Assembly (NCBI GenBank): GCA_020444005.1
Contig: JAHLLU010000078.1
Location: 1-8,224, forward strand
Source of the DNA: an archaeon
GTDB taxonomy: Archaea > Thermoproteota > Bathyarchaeia > TCS64
Direction: 5' to 3'
DNA length: 8,224 bases
Part shown: piece by piece, positions 7,066 to 8,224 of the stretch
How the letters are laid out: each line of letters starts with the position of its first letter
Position numbering within the stretch: position 1 is the stretch's first letter
Program-made: the position numbers and the translations under genes
The notes under the pieces: model-generated
Databases searched by the model: none
What the model saw: the letters and a program-made list of their open reading frames with translations, nothing else
What the model was told of the DNA's origin: nothing

Positions 7066-7446
7066 ATGAACCACGTCTTGGTAGTTGACGACGAGGAAGA
7101 CGTCCTAGACCTCGTAAAAACAGTGCTAACCGGTAACGGATACCAAGTCACTACAGCCAAAACAGGGGAACAAGCCCTAATACAGGCAGTAGAAAACAGA
7201 CCAGACTTAATCCTACTTGATCTAGTTATGCCTGGTATTAGCGGACTTGAAGTATGCAGATTATTAAAAAGTAAGAAAGACTTCAAGAAGGTTCCAATAA
7301 TCATGATGAGCGTCCTAGACAGACCCATCGACCACCAGCACATCGAAGAAGCTAGAGCAGACAGTTTCATCCACAAACCCTTCGATATTGACCAACTATT
7401 AATCACAGTAGATAGTATACAAAACAAAAAAAACCGACAAAAATAG
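7066..7446 (+). CDS. Single-domain response regulator (REC), second of two
   Basis: This 126-residue receiver domain begins 2 bases after the TAA of the previous regulator, so the two are surely co-transcribed. Acidic residues Asp 8-Asp 9-Glu 10, phospho-accepting Asp 52 (LLDLVMPG), switch Ser 82 (IMMSV) and Lys 104 (HKPF) are intact. The C-terminus (QNKKNRQK) is a short basic tail, not an output domain. It differs from its neighbour in the switch residue (Ser for Thr) and in most surface positions, so it is not a recent duplicate and may contact a different partner. It ends with TAG; reading past it would add only 15 codons before TAA at 7492. Role inferred: alternative or competing phosphoacceptor of the same kinase. 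Confidence 0.92.
   Translation: MNHVLVVDDEEDVLDLVKTVLTGNGYQVTTAKTGEQALIQAVENRPDLILLDLVMPGISGLEVCRLLKSKKDFKKVPIIMMSVLDRPIDHQHIEEARADSFIHKPFDIDQLLITVDSIQNKKNRQK
7426..7433 (-). terminator. Candidate U-run terminator for the minus-strand gene
   Basis: An A8 tract on the plus strand gives U8 on the minus-strand transcript, about 107 bases past the stop of the threonine ammonia-lyase and inside the last codons of the convergent receiver gene. Archaeal termination relies on such U-runs without a hairpin. The 93-base gap between the convergent genes (7447-7539) has no longer run and no clear stem-loop. Tentative. Confidence 0.25.
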
Positions 7447-7539
7447 AAAACAACTTGGAACAATACTTCAAACTACATCTCTGACCTCATGTAATAATAA
7501 ATTTATATTGTTTTACACGTAAATCTGTGGATTCATTGA

Positions 7540-8223
7540 TTAGTCTTCGAATACATTAAATTTCAATCCAATGTCCTCCAACTTGTCCAGTAATTTTGTA
7601 ACTGAATTTTTATCCTGAACCTCCAATACCAGTTCTAACTCCAACTTATTTGGAACAATATCTGGGTCTAACCTATCTTGGTCAACACTTAATACATTAA
7701 TTCTTGACTCAGCCACAATACCCAGCACCTTATTCAATGAACCGACTCGATCAGAAATGACACCACGCACACGAACAGATTGACCAAGTCGAAACCGTTC
7801 TTTTTCAACAAGTCTCGACATAAAACTCATGTCGATATTACCACCTGATATTACTGCTACAGCCGTCTTACTGTCAATATTTATATACTGCTGCAAGTAA
7901 GCGGTTAACCCGACACATCCAGCAGGCTCAACTACGATTTTTGAACGTTCAAGCAAATAATATAGTGTTCGAGTAACTTGAAACTCATCAACAGTAACAA
8001 CTCCATCTAGGAGATCTTTTGCTATGTTAAAAGTGAGATTTCCAGGCTTTTTAACAGCAATACCATCACAAATAGTATCGACATCAGTTAACTCAGATAT
8101 TTCCCCGGCAATTAGAGAAGCTTTCATTGCTGCAGCGGACTGTGCTTCAACTCCATAGATTTCTATACTGGGTTTAACCTCTTTCATAGCTATCGCAATA
8201 CCTGAGACTAAACCTCCTCCACC
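7540..8223 (-). CDS. ilvA: Threonine ammonia-lyase (threonine dehydratase), C-terminal part with ACT domain (partial)
   Basis: The frame runs off the right edge; 227 residues are visible, roughly the C-terminal 55 percent of a ~400-residue TdcB/short IlvA-type enzyme. It is a PLP enzyme that deaminates L-threonine to 2-oxobutanoate and ammonia, the entry to isoleucine synthesis or a catabolic step; L-serine may also be used. Visible marks: the PLP-phosphate loop GGGGLVSG at the very start, YGVEAQ, EPAGCVG (visible 99-105) and SGGN (126-129), which places the residue facing the PLP pyridine nitrogen. A single ACT domain follows (about 148-222, beginning VRVRGVISDRVGSL), suggesting allosteric control by an amino acid. 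The lysine forming the PLP Schiff base lies beyond the edge. An internal ATG at 8187 falls after the glycine loop and cannot be the start. Symbol ilvA is used for the family; tdcB is equally possible because there is only one ACT domain. It converges on the regulator genes with no functional link seen. Confidence 0.93.
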   Translation of the reverse strand, partial: GGGGLVSGIAIAMKEVKPSIEIYGVEAQSAAAMKASLIAGEISELTDVDTICDGIAVKKPGNLTFNIAKDLLDGVVTVDEFQVTRTLYYLLERSKIVVEPAGCVGLTAYLQQYINIDSKTAVAVISGGNIDMSFMSRLVEKERFRLGQSVRVRGVISDRVGSLNKVLGIVAESRINVLSVDQDRLDPDIVPNKLELELVLEVQDKNSVTKLLDKLEDIGLKFNVFED

Positions 8224-8224
8224 A

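Noticed and set aside
7029..7463. Minus-strand ORF of 144 codons opposite the second receiver
   Set aside because: It lies wholly across a receiver gene with all its catalytic residues, and its translation is a low-complexity Ser/Leu/Phe-rich shadow.
1..8224. CRISPR array, insertion sequence, toxin-antitoxin or defence system
   Set aside because: No regularly spaced short repeats, no transposase motif, no terminal inverted repeats and no small paired toxin genes were seen on either strand.

Overview
This window looks like AT-rich prokaryotic DNA, most probably from an uncultured archaeon (TACK/Bathyarchaeia-like or Asgard-like). The reasons are the abutting or overlapping genes with almost no Shine-Dalgarno sequences, a TTTAAAAA TATA-like element with no -35/-10 pair, a soluble multi-PAS/GAF histidine kinase followed by stand-alone receiver proteins, and a large modular secreted protein ending in a binding-protein fold. 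The assignment is an inference; no rRNA or other strong phylogenetic marker is present.

Layout, left to right. (1) Positions 2-2851 (+) hold the last 949 residues of a very large secreted or cell-surface protein, cut by the left edge. It has a 259-residue repeat, an Ig-like module, a post-COAP-1-type module and a C-terminal LivJ-like type I substrate-binding domain. (2) Positions 2852-3143 have no convincing gene. They hold a short hairpin, a degenerate tRNA 3'-end-like segment ending in ACCA, and a TATA-like box. (3) Positions 3144-6696 (+) encode what was evidently one sensor histidine kinase, PAS-PAS-PAS-PAS-GAF-GAF-GAF-HisKA-HATPase_c. It is now split into two reading frames by a shift near 5445-5451, and its 5' end lacks a normal start codon. 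(4) Two single-domain response regulators follow at once at 6689-7063 and 7066-7446, the first overlapping the kinase by 8 bases and the second 2 bases further on. (5) Converging from the right edge is the C-terminal 227 residues of a PLP-dependent threonine ammonia-lyase with an ACT domain (7540-8223, minus).

How they work together. The kinase halves and the two receivers form an apparent single transcription unit: a cytoplasmic sensor would pass phosphate from its H-box histidine to one or both receivers, neither of which has an output domain. The upstream surface protein and the threonine ammonia-lyase look unrelated to this unit. The most informative oddities are the broken or recoded kinase (frameshift, in-frame amber, missing start), the binding-protein fold fused to surface repeats, and the tRNA-like relic between the first two units.
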